From Sabellastarte sp. h YS-2021 (Eukaryota > Annelida > Polychaeta > Sabellida > Sabellidae): 64,000 bases of DNA. Below the pieces are notes generated by a model. It had not been told where the DNA came from, did no database searches, and saw only the letters and a program-made list of their open reading frames with translations. The position numbers and the translations under genes were made by a program. This document shows, one piece after another, positions 22,048-33,600 of this stretch (position 1 is the first letter of the stretch; every line of letters begins with the position of its first letter). Location of the stretch: the NCBI GenBank assembly GCA_964017235.1, contig OZ024936.1, forward strand, positions 90,928,537 to 90,992,536, given 5' to 3'.

Positions 22048-23166
22048 TGTTAAGACTTTAATCGTATGGTGGTTTATAGACAAAATAAAAAAAGAAATGA
22101 TATTAAACTTTTTACTCTTTAATAATGATTATATCAAAATGATTTATACACACTTTACAATATGGCAATATGCACGAGTATCTAATACCAAAACCATATT
22201 GTATCTCACACTAAATTCACCTAAACATGGTACTGTCCTAACAGCTGAGGTATCAATTCAAAATGTCCATCTATATTTGAGAATAAGTAGTATCATGTAG
22301 CCACTGCATAGATCACATAGCCACTGAGTACATCACATAGTCACTGAGCCGAAACTTCAGCAAAACATCTCGCAAAGCCTTTTGAGATACCAGAAAATAA
22401 GGGTGGTACTGCAATCCCTCAGTGCTTAAAAAAATTAATAAAATTCCTTGCTAATAATGCTAATGAAATATGCAATAGATTGCATTTACTTCAGTTATAT
22501 AGTTTTACTCAACTAAACTTACTTTTCAAAATTCAAAGAATGTACTTTACACATGTCTATTATCTTCTGATAATGATATAGCAATATTCCTAATCACTAC
22601 TCAAATACATAGCATTTTAAACATCAAACCTTCCACATCAAACAATGCTTAGAACACAACTTATGCCACTGACTCCAAAACCCAAACTAACATTGAACTG
22701 TAGCCCAATTAAACATCGGTCACACTGTCCTAGATATCCAACAAGTTTGCCTGAAACACACTTAAGACTTTGTATCAATACACGATATTACACAGTACAT
22801 CATACATTACCATTTTAACATCTGTTTGTGTTAAAGAAATTATACCAGAACATATTTTTGGTATTTATATTCATTCAAAGTAACTACATTATTGAAACAA
22901 GTGTGACCAGGGTTTTAACCTGATTTTTACCAATCATATTTGACAATACTAGATTTATATAACACAAGATTAACACACTAACATTTATACGCCATGCTGT
23001 ATTAATGTACTTGAAAGGTTACCTATAATATTGGGTTATATACATCAATGCACATCAAGCGAACTTTACAAGATCTTTATTTGGTAAATGTTTAACTAAT
23101 GTGAACAAATTTCATAAAGTGCATAGAGTGCATCAAAATTACCCAAACATAATTCCAATTGTAACA
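22048..23166 (-). repeat. LTR 1 (3' LTR of copy A), with two deletions
   Basis: Starts TGTTAAGACT and ends ATTGTAACA on the plus strand. Compared with LTR 2 and LTR 3 it lacks two blocks, of about 125 and about 95 bp: after 'gcattttaaacat' (22624) and after 'gtagcccaatt' (22708). The left flank CCGAG (22043-22047) is the target-site duplication. Sequence left of it (from 22013) continues, in a related host repeat at 40019, directly into what lies right of LTR 3. Confidence 0.85.
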
Positions 23167-23273
23167 CCGAGATTTTAAGGTCACCTTATTATATGAAACT
23201 TCCCTATGGCAAGTTACATATACATGCAAAATATAAATGAAATTTCTCAAGTTATTATCAGTATACCGTATGG
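23167..23273. repeat. Captured flank segment between LTR 1 and copy A
   Basis: These 107 bp, from 'ccgagattttaagg' to 'ccgtatgg', match the sequence immediately right of LTR 3 (35463-35569), which is host repeat DNA. They lie where a polypurine tract should abut the 3' LTR, and no such tract is visible here. This is best explained as flanking DNA duplicated together with the element. Confidence 0.7.
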
Positions 23274-23295
23274 TGTTCTATTTACTACTACTTTA

Positions 23296-23908
23296 CAAGC
23301 TGCTAAGATAATCTGCACATACATTTTGAGATCCTTTTATTGCTCTTATATTACATTGATAAGGTTGACAATGCAAATGCTTACCTCATAAGACATCTAT
23401 TTTCCATTTTTGACTGACGTAAATATACAAGGGGTTGGTGATCTGTCTCAAAAATAAAGTCTTTCCCATAAAGATATACATGCAATTTCCTGATAGCCCA
23501 GATCAGAGCCAAACACTCTTTTTTGGCTACCGTACTGTAATTTGGTATGAACTTGGAATAGAATCCTACTAGACCCAGAAAACTTCTGACTTTTTTCTTG
23601 GTTTGAGGTCTTGGGGCCTGTTGAATGTTAAATAACTTATCAGGGTTGGGACTTATTACTCCCTCTCCTAAAATATGCCCTAAGTAATCAACACTGCTAA
23701 ACCCTAGTTTGCACTTTGAAGGTTTCATTGTTAGACCAGCAGTCCTCACTCTCTCAAACAGTTTCCTAAGTTCACACAAATGTTCATTCCACTCCTGTGA
23801 GTGAGTTAAGACATCATCTATGTAATGTTCAGATTTGTCTAAACCTATTAGAAGCAATCTCATCATATGAGTAAATGTGGCTGCCGAATTCACAAGACCA
23901 AACTGCAT
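23296..23908 (-). pseudogene. Copy A: RT palm/thumb and internally deleted RNase H
   Basis: The ORF starts near FGLVNSAATFTHMMRLL and has the intact catalytic box HYIDDVLTHS. It continues through GLTMKPSKCKLGFSSVDYLG and VRSFLGLVGFYSKFIPNYST into KECLALIWAIRK and FETDHQPLVYL. About 70-80 residues normally found between the connection and this part of RNase H, including the first catalytic Asp (T-D-A-S), are missing. The joint is at STVA|KKECLA. After the stop near 23381 another frame gives GSQNVCADYLSSL and a stop at about 23296, the true RNase H end. Copy B shares the deletion. Confidence 0.88.
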
Positions 23909-23984
23909 TTACAAATAACAATATGCCCCTTTTTGGAGTTACAAAACATGTCCTATCCTGACTCGACTCAGCAACAGCTATCTG

Positions 23985-24806
23985 TCAATAACCCTTTGAC
24001 ATATCGTATTTGCTCACCCATTTACTGTCTTTCAATTTACAAAATATTTGATCTGCCTGGACCATTGGTTCAGTTGAGGAGGTCAAGTGGTTCAACTTCC
24101 TGTAATCTGTACAAAACCGGATCTTTCCATCAAGTTTTTTGACTAGTACAATTCGGGATGCATACAGAGAATTGCAAGGTTTTATCACTTGCATTTTCAA
24201 CATACTCTCAATCTCAGAATCAACAGTACCCTGCATATGATATGGTATTGGGTATGGTTTTGGTCTGACTGGTTCACTACTTATCAAATCTATCTTATGT
24301 TCAACCAACTTTGTATAGCCTGGGAAATCAGAAAAGATATCCTTAAACTCAACTAACAGTTTAGACAAGTCTCTTTTCTGTTGTTCACCTAAATTTGGGT
24401 TGATAACTATATCTTTGTATGTTTCTGTTTGCTCAGTACAACTCAACTGAATTAAACTCTCATCATCAAGAGTTCCTTGTTCTAAATCTGGCTCAAAAAT
24501 AGCAGAAGAAACTACTTGCAAAACTGAACTCTCAGATTTCTCAATTGTTGAACTGACAGATTGGTCAACTGGATGCTCAATATACTTCTTGAGTAAGTTT
24601 GCATGGTAGGTCTTAACCTTACCCTTCACCTCAACTCTGTAATCATCACCAAATACTCCAACTACCTTGTAAGGGCCTTGCCATCTTACTAGAAGTTTGT
24701 TTGTCTTGGTTGGTAATAGTAGCAAAACTTTCTCATTCTTTTCAAATTTGCGTTTTTTACTTTTCTTGTCAAAGTAAAGCTTGGCTTTTCCTTGTGCACA
24801 CTCCAA
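23985..24806 (-). pseudogene. Copy A: integrase C-terminus fused in frame to RT N-terminus
   Basis: One 273-residue ORF begins with the integrase C-terminal (GPY/F-like) module: KFEKNEKVLLLLP, KLLVRWQGPYKVVGVFGDDY and KTYHANLLKKYIEHP. It runs through an acidic linker into RT: YTKLVEHKIDLI, RPKPYPIPY, IVLVKKLDGKIRFCTDYRKL and ADQIFCKLKDSKWVSKYDMS (first catalytic Asp). This single frame proves that integrase lies upstream of RT, the reverse of ordinary Ty3/gypsy order. The protein core is gypsy-type throughout. Confidence 0.93.
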
Positions 24807-24959
24807 ATTACTTTGAGCTAACTTACCAGTATTCTTTAGTCTTTCTCTCAGATCTACTATGTACTGATATGTGGTTTTAGTTTCATCAGAATCAACCTCA
24901 GCTGTCCATAAAGTCCTTAAGGATGTTCATAGGTCCTCTAACAGTTCGTCCGTATAAAA

Positions 24960-25640
24960 GTTCAAATGGGGAAAAACCTGCACTAGCTTGTGGAACTTCC
25001 CTATATGCAAACAGCACAGCTGGGAAATACCTATCCCAATCCTTGGGTCGTTCAGCACAAAGTTTTCACAACATTGACTTCAAAACCAAATAAAACTTCT
25101 CCACCAAACCATTACATTGAGGATGATATGGGGTTGTTACCAAGTGCTTAACACTCAGGAGCCTATTTACCTCTTGCATGAGTTGAGACATAAATTGAGA
25201 TCCACGGTCACTCAAAATCTCACAAGGTACTCCTACCTGGGAAAACATTTCTATCAAACTTTCTGCAACACACTCTGTATCTATGGATGAAAGAGCGATA
25301 GCTTCAGGGTACCTAGTGGCATAATCAACCATTGTAAGAATGTAACGATTCCTACGCTCAGTAACTGGTGAAAAAGGTCCTACAAGGTGAATCGCTACCC
25401 TTTGGAATGGAGTATCAATAAGCAGCATTTTATCTAAGGGGACATGTGGTAATCTCCCTTTTGGTGTAGTTTTTTGGCAGAAATCACAAGACCTACAAAA
25501 TGGATTCACTTCACTTTGCAAACCTGGCCAATAAAAACTAGACATGACTCTATCTAAGGTTTTCTGGATACCTAAGTGGCCACTCAACAATGTTTAATGA
25601 GCTAATTTAAGAACTTTTGTCCTTAACTTCTGGTGTACTA
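24960..25640 (-). pseudogene. Copy A: integrase zinc-binding and catalytic core
   Basis: The ORF 25590-25066 starts in the HHCC domain (LSGHLGIQKTLDRV, SCDFCQ; the first His lies upstream beyond a stop). It continues into the core RVAIHLVGPF, VDYATRYPEAIALSS, ILSDRGSQFM (second catalytic Asp) and HPQCNGLVEKF (catalytic Glu). The first catalytic Asp is His here (codon at 25387-25389), whereas copy B keeps Asp (RVAIDLVGPF). Copy A integrase should be inactive. Below 25066 further IN sequence continues in other frames to the fused ORF. Confidence 0.9.
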
Positions 25641-25798
25641 CCAGCTGTTTAACCACTTTCTGTTTGCTTTTGGATTGAAACCTGTCATACAACAAAATAG
25701 CAGGTTTCATTACCACTCTTCAGTTTTACAGTCTTGTTTTCCTTTGCTAGTTCCCATAATTTGCTAAGACTATCATCACCTAACTGTAGTTGTTTAAA

Positions 25799-26506
25799 TT
25801 ACTCAGATGTTAAACCTAAGTCAATTTCAGATGGCACTTTCAATGGACTAGCCGGTTTACTCAATTTCTCAGCTTGAGACCTTGTCATTACAGCTACTGC
25901 CTCAGTTCTATCCTTAACTTGCTTAGTTTGTTCATGGACACAATGCCATTCAGGATCAGGGTCATTTACATCTCTGGCACCTTGAATGTTCCCTATAACA
26001 AGTGGATATATGGGACTTTTCATAACCATTGCCTCAGTTCCACCTATATAGAATGGGGTGTCTATGTGTATTTTAGCAATTGGCACCTTTTTGACTGTAC
26101 CATCAATAAGTACACAAAGATAGACCTTCTCTGTAAACTGTTCTGGTTTTACCAAATTTGATTTGACAACAACACCTGTACACCCACTGTCACGCAAAGT
26201 ATCTACATTAACATCACCTACAATGCCTTTAAACACTGGCAAATTGTTTTTTGAACCCACACTGAGGTCTTGCTCACAAACACCAACTATAGGTAATGAT
26301 TTACCTGAAGCAAGTTTTAACTGATCACCTTCAACACTATCTGAGGGGGCCACGGTGGCAGAGTGGTAACACTCTCGCCTCCCACCTCTGAGGCCGGGGA
26401 TCAATCCCTGTACGGGTTCAAGTGGGAAAGCTGGTAGTTGCTTGCCGTTGGTCGGCAGTTTACAGTACACAACCCTAGCGAACTCTATGTTCCTCTGCCC
26501 TTCCAA
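25799..26506 (-). pseudogene. Copy A: aspartic protease region, N-terminus replaced by SINE sequence
   Basis: The ORF contains NNLPVFKGIVGDVNVDTLRD followed by SGCTGVVV, the active-site loop with D-S-G. It also has flap-like VLIDGTVKKVPIAKIHIDTP and the conserved YPLVIGNIQG. The first about 55 codons of this ORF are SINE sequence read through (26345-26571) and are not part of the original protein. The C-terminal part (RTEAVAVMTRSQAEKL) is the linker toward integrase. Confidence 0.85.
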
Positions 26507-26571
26507 CTACCCGTCGTGATATGACCTGTACAGTGTTGAAAGCGACGTTAAACCCCAAATAAATAACCAAA
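26345..26571 (+). mobile_element. tRNA-derived SINE (family 1) in copy A
   Basis: Starts 'gggggccacggtggcagagt' and ends 'gacgttaaaccccaaat' plus an A-rich tail. The 14-bp duplication 'tcaacactatctga' lies at 26331-26344 and 26572-26585. Copy B has the uninterrupted site (about 32640-32655, one base different). The insertion therefore postdates the A/B duplication. Confidence 0.97.
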
Positions 26572-26879
26572 TCAACACTATCTGATAACATGCATAATAT
26601 ACCAGTTGCACCATTACCATGCTCATCAGTTTCATTACTTTATTGAATTGTACCAGCAGTATTTAGTTTTAATTGTAATTGTATTTAATTCTACAGTTTC
26701 TTTGTATGTGACCTTTTCTACCACATCGGTAACAACTCTTATCAATCAAATTAGTCTTTTTTGTTATTTTGGATTCACCACCGTTTGTACTAACCTTGTC
26801 ACTTGATGTTTGTTTCACAGAAATAGACTCTTTTACAAAACAGTTCTGATCACCATGGGCTTCAACATATTGTTCTCAT

Positions 26880-27700
26880 TTCTTTTACTGTTTTTGGTAC
26901 ACGCTCTCGCAAGAACACTGCTAGAGGTTTACTACAGTTTAACAGAAACTGTTATCTAAGAATGGGGTCAGACAAATTTGCAAAATTTTTGGTCACTTCT
27001 CCAAATTCAACCCACTTCTCAAAATAATTTGTAAGTTGATCAACGAATTGGGATGGTGTTTCACCCTTTTAGACTCTAGAATTTCTAAATTTATTTCTAA
27101 AGTCTTCCTCTGTCATCCCATACCTCTTTAGAAGTGTCTTTTTGAGTTTTTGGTAATCATCACTATCATCTTTACCCAATCTCCAGTAAACCTCTAATGC
27201 AGACTCATAGCCCAATCTTCAGGTTTCATACCTTGTGCTACAACATACTTCTCAAAACGAAACAAAAATGAGTCCATGTTGTCCTTACTTTCATCAAATG
27301 CTGATAGTTTTGGGTACTTTGCTGAATTTGCCCCTTGACCTGGTAAAGGCATTTGAGATGAATTAAGACTACCTATTTTCAACTCTTAAGGTCCTCAGTG
27401 GCCTAGTGGTTAGCAAGTTTGGCATCTAATCATAGGCTGTCACCTCTGTGGGTTCGAGTCCCACAAGTGGCAATTCTGAGGACCTGTCCCAATATGACCC
27501 TGGCTGTTGAACGGGACGTAAAACCCCAACTTTGACCTTTGACCTATTTTCAACTCAGCTTCTTTAAGTAATTTCTCATGTTCCCGCTTAGCTACACGCT
27601 CATCCCTTTCTATAGCTTGTTGTTCAAATACAAACTTTTGTAAGGATTCACCCTCCAATCCCATTTGTTTCCCAATATCAACTAGCTTTTCCATTTTCAA
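26880..27700 (-). pseudogene. Copy A: gag
   Basis: N-terminal MEKLVDIGKQMGLEGESLQK, then a charged helical stretch broken by a SINE at 27386-27541. Next comes the capsid part: DSFLFRFEKYVVAQGMKPED at 27300-27210 and shifted frames to about 26880. Copy B preserves the region better. Near 26715-26690 the zinc knuckle is degraded relative to B. Confidence 0.8.
27386..27541 (+). mobile_element. tRNA-derived SINE (family 2) in copy A gag
   Basis: About 156 bp. It has A-box-like 'tggcctagtgg', an exact B-box 'ggttcgagtcc' and a 3' part ending 'gggacgtaaaaccccaac'. The 15-bp duplication 'acctattttcaactc' lies at 27371-27385 and 27542-27556. Copy B at about 33443 has the empty site. It is a different family from the 230-bp SINE but shares the 'gacgt(t/a)aaaccccaa' type tail. 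Confidence 0.95.
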
Positions 27701-28179
27701 TATAATAAGCTATAACACTACTCTAAAGTGGAAATAACACCAGGCTAGGTCTTACCATGGCCTAACTAAAGCATACACGGGTTACAACAAATTAACTATT
27801 GATACCAGTATAGTTCTATGTCAACCTAGTAATGCTTACATCGCAGAGAAACAATGATATACCCCTGATATCATTCAACAACTGAAGTATAATGATAAGT
27901 ATAATCTGTCTATCCAACCATAAATATATGTTGAACCAAATATATACAATTAGCACTACTTTAGTAAAGAGAAACACACAGTAACTCTTAAAAATTCAGT
28001 ACACTCACCCTTTTTTCCAATGTACTTGCTATTCAATACTAGTTTAACATGTAACTACTACAAATACAGGAAAGAATCACCACACAGCATCACTAAATAG
28101 CACTTTTATAGCACCGTCAACAAAATAATTCCACAAGTCGAATTTAATGAACCACTGACTGAATTTTGCCTACAAAAAT

Positions 28180-28197
28180 ATCCTGGTCATGGCACCA
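28180..28197 (-). other. Primer-binding site, copy A
   Basis: On the minus strand TGGTGCCATGACCAGGAT lies one base after the TG...CA end of LTR 2. It begins with TGG, complementary to a tRNA CCA end. The implied tRNA 3' end (AUCCUGGUCAUGGCACCA) resembles eukaryotic tRNA-His from memory, with one difference; that identity is inference. Confidence 0.75.
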
Positions 28198-28198
28198 A

Positions 28199-29528
28199 TG
28201 TAAAGATTTTAATTGTATGGTGGTTTATAGACAAAATAAAAAAAGAAATGATATTAAACTTTTTACTCTTTAATAATAATTATATCAAAATGATTTATAC
28301 ACACTTTACAATATGTCAATATGCACGAGTTACTAATACCAAAACCATATTGTATCTCACACTAAATTCACCTAAACATGGTACTGTCCTAACAGCTGAG
28401 GTGTCAATTCAAAACGTCTATCTATATTTGAGAATAAGTAGTATCATGTAGCCACTGCATAGATCACATAGCCACTGAGTATGTCACATAGTCACTGAGC
28501 CGAAACTTCAGCAAAACATCTCGCAAAGCCTTTTGAGATACCAGAAAATAAGGGTGGTACTGCAATCCCTCAGTGCTTAAAAATTAATAAAATTCCTTGC
28601 TAATAATGCTAATGCAATATGCAATAGATTGTGTTTACTTCAGTTATATAATTTTACTCAATTAAACTTACTTTTCAAAATTCAAATAATGTACTTTACA
28701 CATGTCTATTATCTTCGGATAATGATATAGCAATATTCCGAATCACTACTCAAATACATAGCATTTTAAACATACTAAGGAACTGTCAGCCAGAAAGACA
28801 TAGAATAACTGAACTAAACAATTTATAAGTCTTCTGGCATTAATACACTAAAAAGTTATACTGCTAAAACAAACAAACCACATATGTACTTACAGACATC
28901 AAACCTTCCACTTCAAACAATGCTTCCAACACAACTTATGCCACTGACTCCAAAACCCAAACTAACATTGAACTGTAGCCCAATTCCCTTCAACAATTTA
29001 ATCACAGCAATAACATTTAGTTTAATAATCCTTGATCAGAACACCTTTAATATTAAACAGCCAGCATGGTTTAAACATCGGTCACACTGTCCTAGATATC
29101 CAACAAGTTTGCCTGAAACACACTTAAGACTTTGTATGAATACATGATATTTCACAGTACATCATACATTCCCATTTTAACATCTGTTTGTGTTAAAGAA
29201 ATTATATCAGAACATATTTTCAGTATTTGTATTCATTCAAAGTAACTACATTATTGAAACAAGTGTGACCAGGGTTTTAACCTGATTTTGACCAATCATA
29301 TTTGACAATGCTAGATTTATATAACACAAGATTAACACACTAACATCTATACACCATGCTGTATTAATGTACTTGAAAGGTCACCTATAATATTGGGTTA
29401 TATACATCAATGCACATCAAGAGAACCTTACAAGATCTTTAATTGGTAAATGTTTAACTAATGTGAACAAATTTCATAAAGTGCATAGAGTGCATCAAAA
29501 TTACCCAAACATAATTCAAATTGTAACA
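28199..29528 (-). repeat. LTR 2, shared between copies A and B
   Basis: Starts TGTAAAGATT and ends ATTGTAACA on the plus strand, 1330 bp. It serves as 5' LTR for A and 3' LTR for B. It retains the two blocks missing from LTR 1. Confidence 0.88.
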
Positions 29529-29614
29529 CCGAGATTTTAAGGTCACCTTATTATATGAAACTCCCCTATGGCAAGTTACATATACATGCAAAATATTATC
29601 AGTATACCCTATGG
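29529..29614. repeat. Captured flank segment between LTR 2 and copy B
   Basis: Homologous to 23167-23273 and to the right host flank 35463-35569, with a deletion of about 21 bp after 'catgcaaaatat'. It is followed by 'tgttctatttac', as in copy A. Confidence 0.7.
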
Positions 29615-29639
29615 TGTTCTATTTACTACTACTTTACAA

Positions 29640-30274
29640 CCTGCTAAGATAATCTGCACATACATTTTGAGATCCTTTTATTGCTCTTATATTACATTGA
29701 TAAGGTTGCAATGCAAGTGCTCACCTCATAAGACGTCCATTTTTCATTTTTGACTGACTTAAATATACAAGGGGTTTGTGAGATATACATGGAATTTCCT
29801 GATAGCCCAGATCAGAGCTAAACACTCTTTTTTTGCAACTGTACTGTAATTTGGTATGAACTTGGAATAGAATCCTACTAGACCCAGAAAACTTCTGACT
29901 TGTTTCTTGGTTTGAGGTCTTGGGGCCTGTTGAATGTTAAATAACTTCTCAGGGCTAGGACTTATTTCTCCCTCTCCTACAATATGCCCTAAGTAATCAA
30001 CACTGCTAAACCCTAGTTTGCACTTTGAAGGTTTCATTGTTAGACCAGCAGTCCTCACTCTCTCAAACAGTTTCCTAAGTTCACACAAATATTCATTCCA
30101 CTCCTGTGAGTGAGTTAAGACATCATCTATGTAATGTTCAGATTTGTCTAAACCTTTTAGAAGTAATCTCATCATATGAGTAAATGTGGCTGCCGAATTC
30201 ACAAGACCAAACAGCATTCTCAAATAACAATATGCCCTTTTTGGAGTTACAAAACATGTCCTATCCTGACTCAA
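29640..30274 (-). pseudogene. Copy B: RT palm/thumb and deleted RNase H
   Basis: Contains LFGLVNSAATFTHM, the intact HYIDDVLTHS box, LTMKPSKCKLGF, VRSFLGLVGFYSKF and the same STVA|KKECLA junction as copy A. The ORF then diverges at HVYL because of an extra deletion that removes the FETDHQ motif. Confidence 0.87.
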
Positions 30275-30399
30275 CTCAGCAACAGCTATCTGTCAATAAC
30301 CCTTTGACATATTGCATTTGCTCACCCATTTACTGTCTTTCAATTTACAAAATATTTGATCTGCCTGGACCATTGGTTCAGTTGAGGAGGTCAAGTGGT

Positions 30400-31101
30400 T
30401 CAACTTCCTGTAATCTGTACAAAACCAGATCTTTCCATCAGTATAATTGGGGATGCATACAGAGAATTGCAAAGTTTTATCACTTGCATTTTCAACATAC
30501 TCTCAATCTCAGAATCAACAGTACCCTGCATATGATATGGTATTGGGTATGGTTTTGGTCTGACTGGTTCAGTACTTATCAAATCTATCTTATGTTCAAC
30601 CAACTTTGTATAGCCTGTGAGATCAGAATAGATATCCTTAAACTCAACTAACAATTTAGACAAGTCTCTTTTCTGTTGTTCACCTAAATCTGGGTTGATA
30701 ACTACATCTTTGTATGTTTCTGTTTGCTCAGTACAACTAAACTGAATTAAACTCTCATCATCAAGAGTTCCTTGTTCTAAATCTGGCTCAAAAATAGAAG
30801 AAGAAATTACTTGCAAAACCGAACTCTCAGATTTCTCAATTATTGAACTGACAGATTGGTCAACTGGATTCTCAATATGCTTCTTGAGTAAGTTTGCATG
30901 GTAGGTCTTAACCTAATCCTTAACCTCAACTCTGTAATCATCACCAAATACTCCAACTACCTTGTAAGGGCCTTGCCATCTTACTAGAAGTTTGTTTGTC
31001 TCGGTTGGTAATACTAGCAAAACTTTCTCATTCTTTTCAAATTTGCGATTTTTACTTTTCTTGTCAAAGTAAAGCTTGGCTTTTCCTTGTGCACACTCCA
31101 A
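30400..31101 (-). pseudogene. Copy B: integrase C-terminus and RT N-terminus
   Basis: The pieces 31101-30913 (FEKNEKVLLVLP, LLVRWQGPYKVVGVFGDDY) and 30816-30400 (YTKLVEHKIDLI, RPKPYPIPYHMQG) are collinear with the single fused ORF of copy A. A stop at the D-to-stop position after YRVEVK separates them. RT motif B is damaged after YASPII. Confidence 0.87.
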
Positions 31102-31360
31102 ATTACTTTGAGCTAACTTACAAGTATTCTCTAGTCTTTCTCTCAGATCTACTATGTACTGATATGTGGTTTTAGTTTCATCAGAATCAACCTCAGCTGT
31201 CCATAAAGTCCTTAAGGATGTTCATAGGTCCTCTAACAGTTCGTCCGTATAAAAGTTCAAATGGGGAAAAACCTGTACTAGCTTGTGGAACTTCCCTATA
31301 TGCAAACAGCACAGCTGGGAGATACCTATCCCAATCCTTGGGTAGTTCAGCACAAAGTTT

Positions 31361-31950
31361 TCACAACATTGACTTCAAAACCAAATGAAACTTCTCCACC
31401 ACACCATTACATTGAGGATGATATGGGGTTGTTACCAAGTGCTTAACACTCAGGAGCCTATTTACCTCTTGCATGAGTTGAGACATAAATTGAGATCCGG
31501 GGTCACTCAAAATCTCACAAGGTACTCCTACCCAGGAAAACATTTCTATCAAACCTTCTGCAACACACTCTGTATCTATGGATGAAAGAGCGATAGCTTC
31601 AGGGTACCTAGTGGCATAATCAACCATTGTAAGAATGTAACGATTCCTACGCTCAGTAACTGGTGAAAAGGTCCTACAAGGTCAATCGCTACCCTTTGGA
31701 ATGGAGTATCAATAAGCAGCATTTTATCTAAGGGGACATGTGGTACTCTCCCTTTTGGTGTAGTTTCCTGGCAGAAATCACAAGACCTACAAAATAGATT
31801 CACTTCACTTTGCAAACTTGGCCAATAAAAACTAGACATGACTCTGTCTAAGGTTTTCTGGATACCTAAGTGGCCACTCAACAATGTTTCATGAGCTAAT
31901 TTAAGAACTTTTGTCCTTAACTTCTGGTGTACTACCAGCTGTTTAACCAC
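31361..31950 (-). pseudogene. Copy B: integrase
   Basis: Contains the HHCC domain complete with an upstream His (LKLAHETLLSGHLGIQKTL, SCDFCQ), first catalytic Asp (RVAIDLVGPF), second Asp (ILSDPGSQFM, with R-to-P beside it) and Glu (HPQCNGVVEKF). The three catalytic residues are thus retained, unlike copy A, but a frameshift near 31675 splits the core. Confidence 0.9.
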
Positions 31951-32106
31951 TTTCTGTTTGCTTTTAGATTGAAACCTGCGATACGAGAAACCTTTCTCAA
32001 CAAAATAGCAGGTTTCATTACCACTCTTCAGTTTTACAGTCTTGTTTTCCTTTGCTAGTTCCCATAATTTGCTAAGACTATCATCACCTAACTGTAGTTG
32101 TTTAAA

Positions 32107-32869
32107 TTACTCAGATGTTAAACCTAAGTCAATTTCAGATGGCACTTTCAATGGACTAGCCGGTTTACTCAATTTCTCAGCTTGAGACCTTGTCATTACA
32201 GCTACTGCCTCAGTTCTATCCTTAACTTGCTTAGTTTGTTCATGGACACAATGCCATTCAGGATCAGGGTCATTTACATCTCTGGCACCTTGAATGTTCC
32301 CTATAACAAGTGGATATATGGAACTTTCCATAACCATTGCCTCAGTTCCACCTATATAGAATGGGGTGTCTATGTGTATTTTAGCAATTGGCACCTTTTT
32401 GACTGTACCATCAATAAGTACACAAAGATAGACCTTCTCTGTAAACTGTTCTGGTTTTACCAAATTTGATTTTACAACCACACCTGTACACCCACTGTCA
32501 CGAAACGTATCTACAGTAACATCACCTACAATGCCTTTAAACACTGGCAAATTGTTTTTTTGAACCAACACTGAAGTCTTCTTCACAAACACCCACTATA
32601 GGTAATGATTTACCTGAAGCAAGTTTTAACTGATCACCTTCAATACTATCTGATAACATGCATAATATACCAGTTGCACCATTACCATGCTCATCAGTTT
32701 CATTACTTTGTTGAATTGCACCAGCAGTATTTAGTTTAACTCTACAGTTTCTTTGTATGTGACTCTTTTTACCACATCGGTAACAACTCTTATCAATCAA
32801 ATTAGTCTTTTTTGTTATTTTGGATTCACCACCGTTTGTACTAACCTTGTCACTTGACATTTGTTTCAC
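32107..32869 (-). pseudogene. Copy B: gag zinc knuckle and protease
   Basis: The ORF 32869-32537 has an intact knuckle CYRCGKKSHIQRNC (C-x2-C-x4-H-x4-C). The overlapping ORF 32592-32107 has the protease loop DTFRDSGCTGVVV and IDGTVKKVPIAKIHIDTP. A one-base shift in a T run near 32560 separates them, which could be decay or a programmed shift; copy A has one T fewer there and reads through. Order gag-knuckle-PR as expected. Confidence 0.87.
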
Positions 32870-32912
32870 AGAAATAGACTCTTTTACAAAACAGTTCTGA
32901 TCACCATGGGCT

Positions 32913-33600
32913 TCAACATATTGTTCTCATTTCTTTTACTGTTTTCGGTACACGCTCTCGCAAGAACACTGCTAGAGGTTTACTACAGTTTAACAGAAAC
33001 TGTTCCCTAAGAACGAGGTCAGACAAATTTGCAAAATTTTTGGTCACTTCTCCAAATTCAACCCACCTCTCAAAATAATTTGTAAGTCGATCAACGAATT
33101 GGGATGGTGTTAGACCCTTTTCAACTCTAGAATTTCTAAATTTATTTCTAAAGTCTTCCTCTGTCATCCCATACCTCTTTAGAAGTGCCTTTTTGAGTTT
33201 TTGGTAATCATCACTATCATCTTTGCCCAATCTCTGGTAAACCTCTAATGCAGTACCTGAAAGAAGTGCCCTAAGACTCATAGCCCAATCTTCAGGTTTC
33301 ATACCTTGTGCTACAACATACTTCTCAAAACGAAACAAAAATGAGTCCATGTTGTCCTTACTTTCATCAAATGCTGATAGTTTTGGGTACTTTGCTGAAT
33401 TTGCCCCATTGACCTGGTAAAGGCATTTGAGATGAATTAAGACTACCTATTTTCAACTCAGCTTCTTTAAGTAATTTCTCATGTTCCCGCTTAGCTACAC
33501 GCTCATCCCTTTCTATAGCTTATTGTTCAAATACAAACTTTTGTAAGGATTCACCCTCCAATCCCATTTGTTTCCCAATATCAACTAGCTTTTCCATTTT
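32913..33600 (-). pseudogene. Copy B: gag
   Basis: The 145-residue ORF gives FRFEKYVVAQGMKPEDWAM, LSGTALEVYQRL, KALLKRYGMTEEDFRNKFR and LTPSQFVDRLTNYFERWVEF. This is a typical retrotransposon gag capsid fold of the gypsy/SCAN-like type. Upstream, 33600-33400 encodes the N-terminal MEKLVDIGKQMGLEG region in another frame. Confidence 0.88.

Larger units (their letters stand above)
23274..28198 (-). mobile_element. Internal region of copy A
   Basis: From the primer-binding site (28197) leftwards: gag (27700-26880), protease (26506-25799), integrase (25640-24650), RT (24560-23560) and RNase H (to about 23296). Two SINEs, at 26345-26571 and 27386-27541, are absent from copy B. Apart from these and small indels, A and B are nearly the same sequence throughout. 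Confidence 0.9.

Noticed and set aside
23206..23391. Plus-strand ORF repeated at 29568
   Set aside because: Repeated only because the LTR-pol junction is duplicated; antisense to the RNase H end.
25874..26161. Identical 95-codon plus-strand ORFs here and at 32182
   Set aside because: Conserved only because A and B are duplicates; antisense to the protease.
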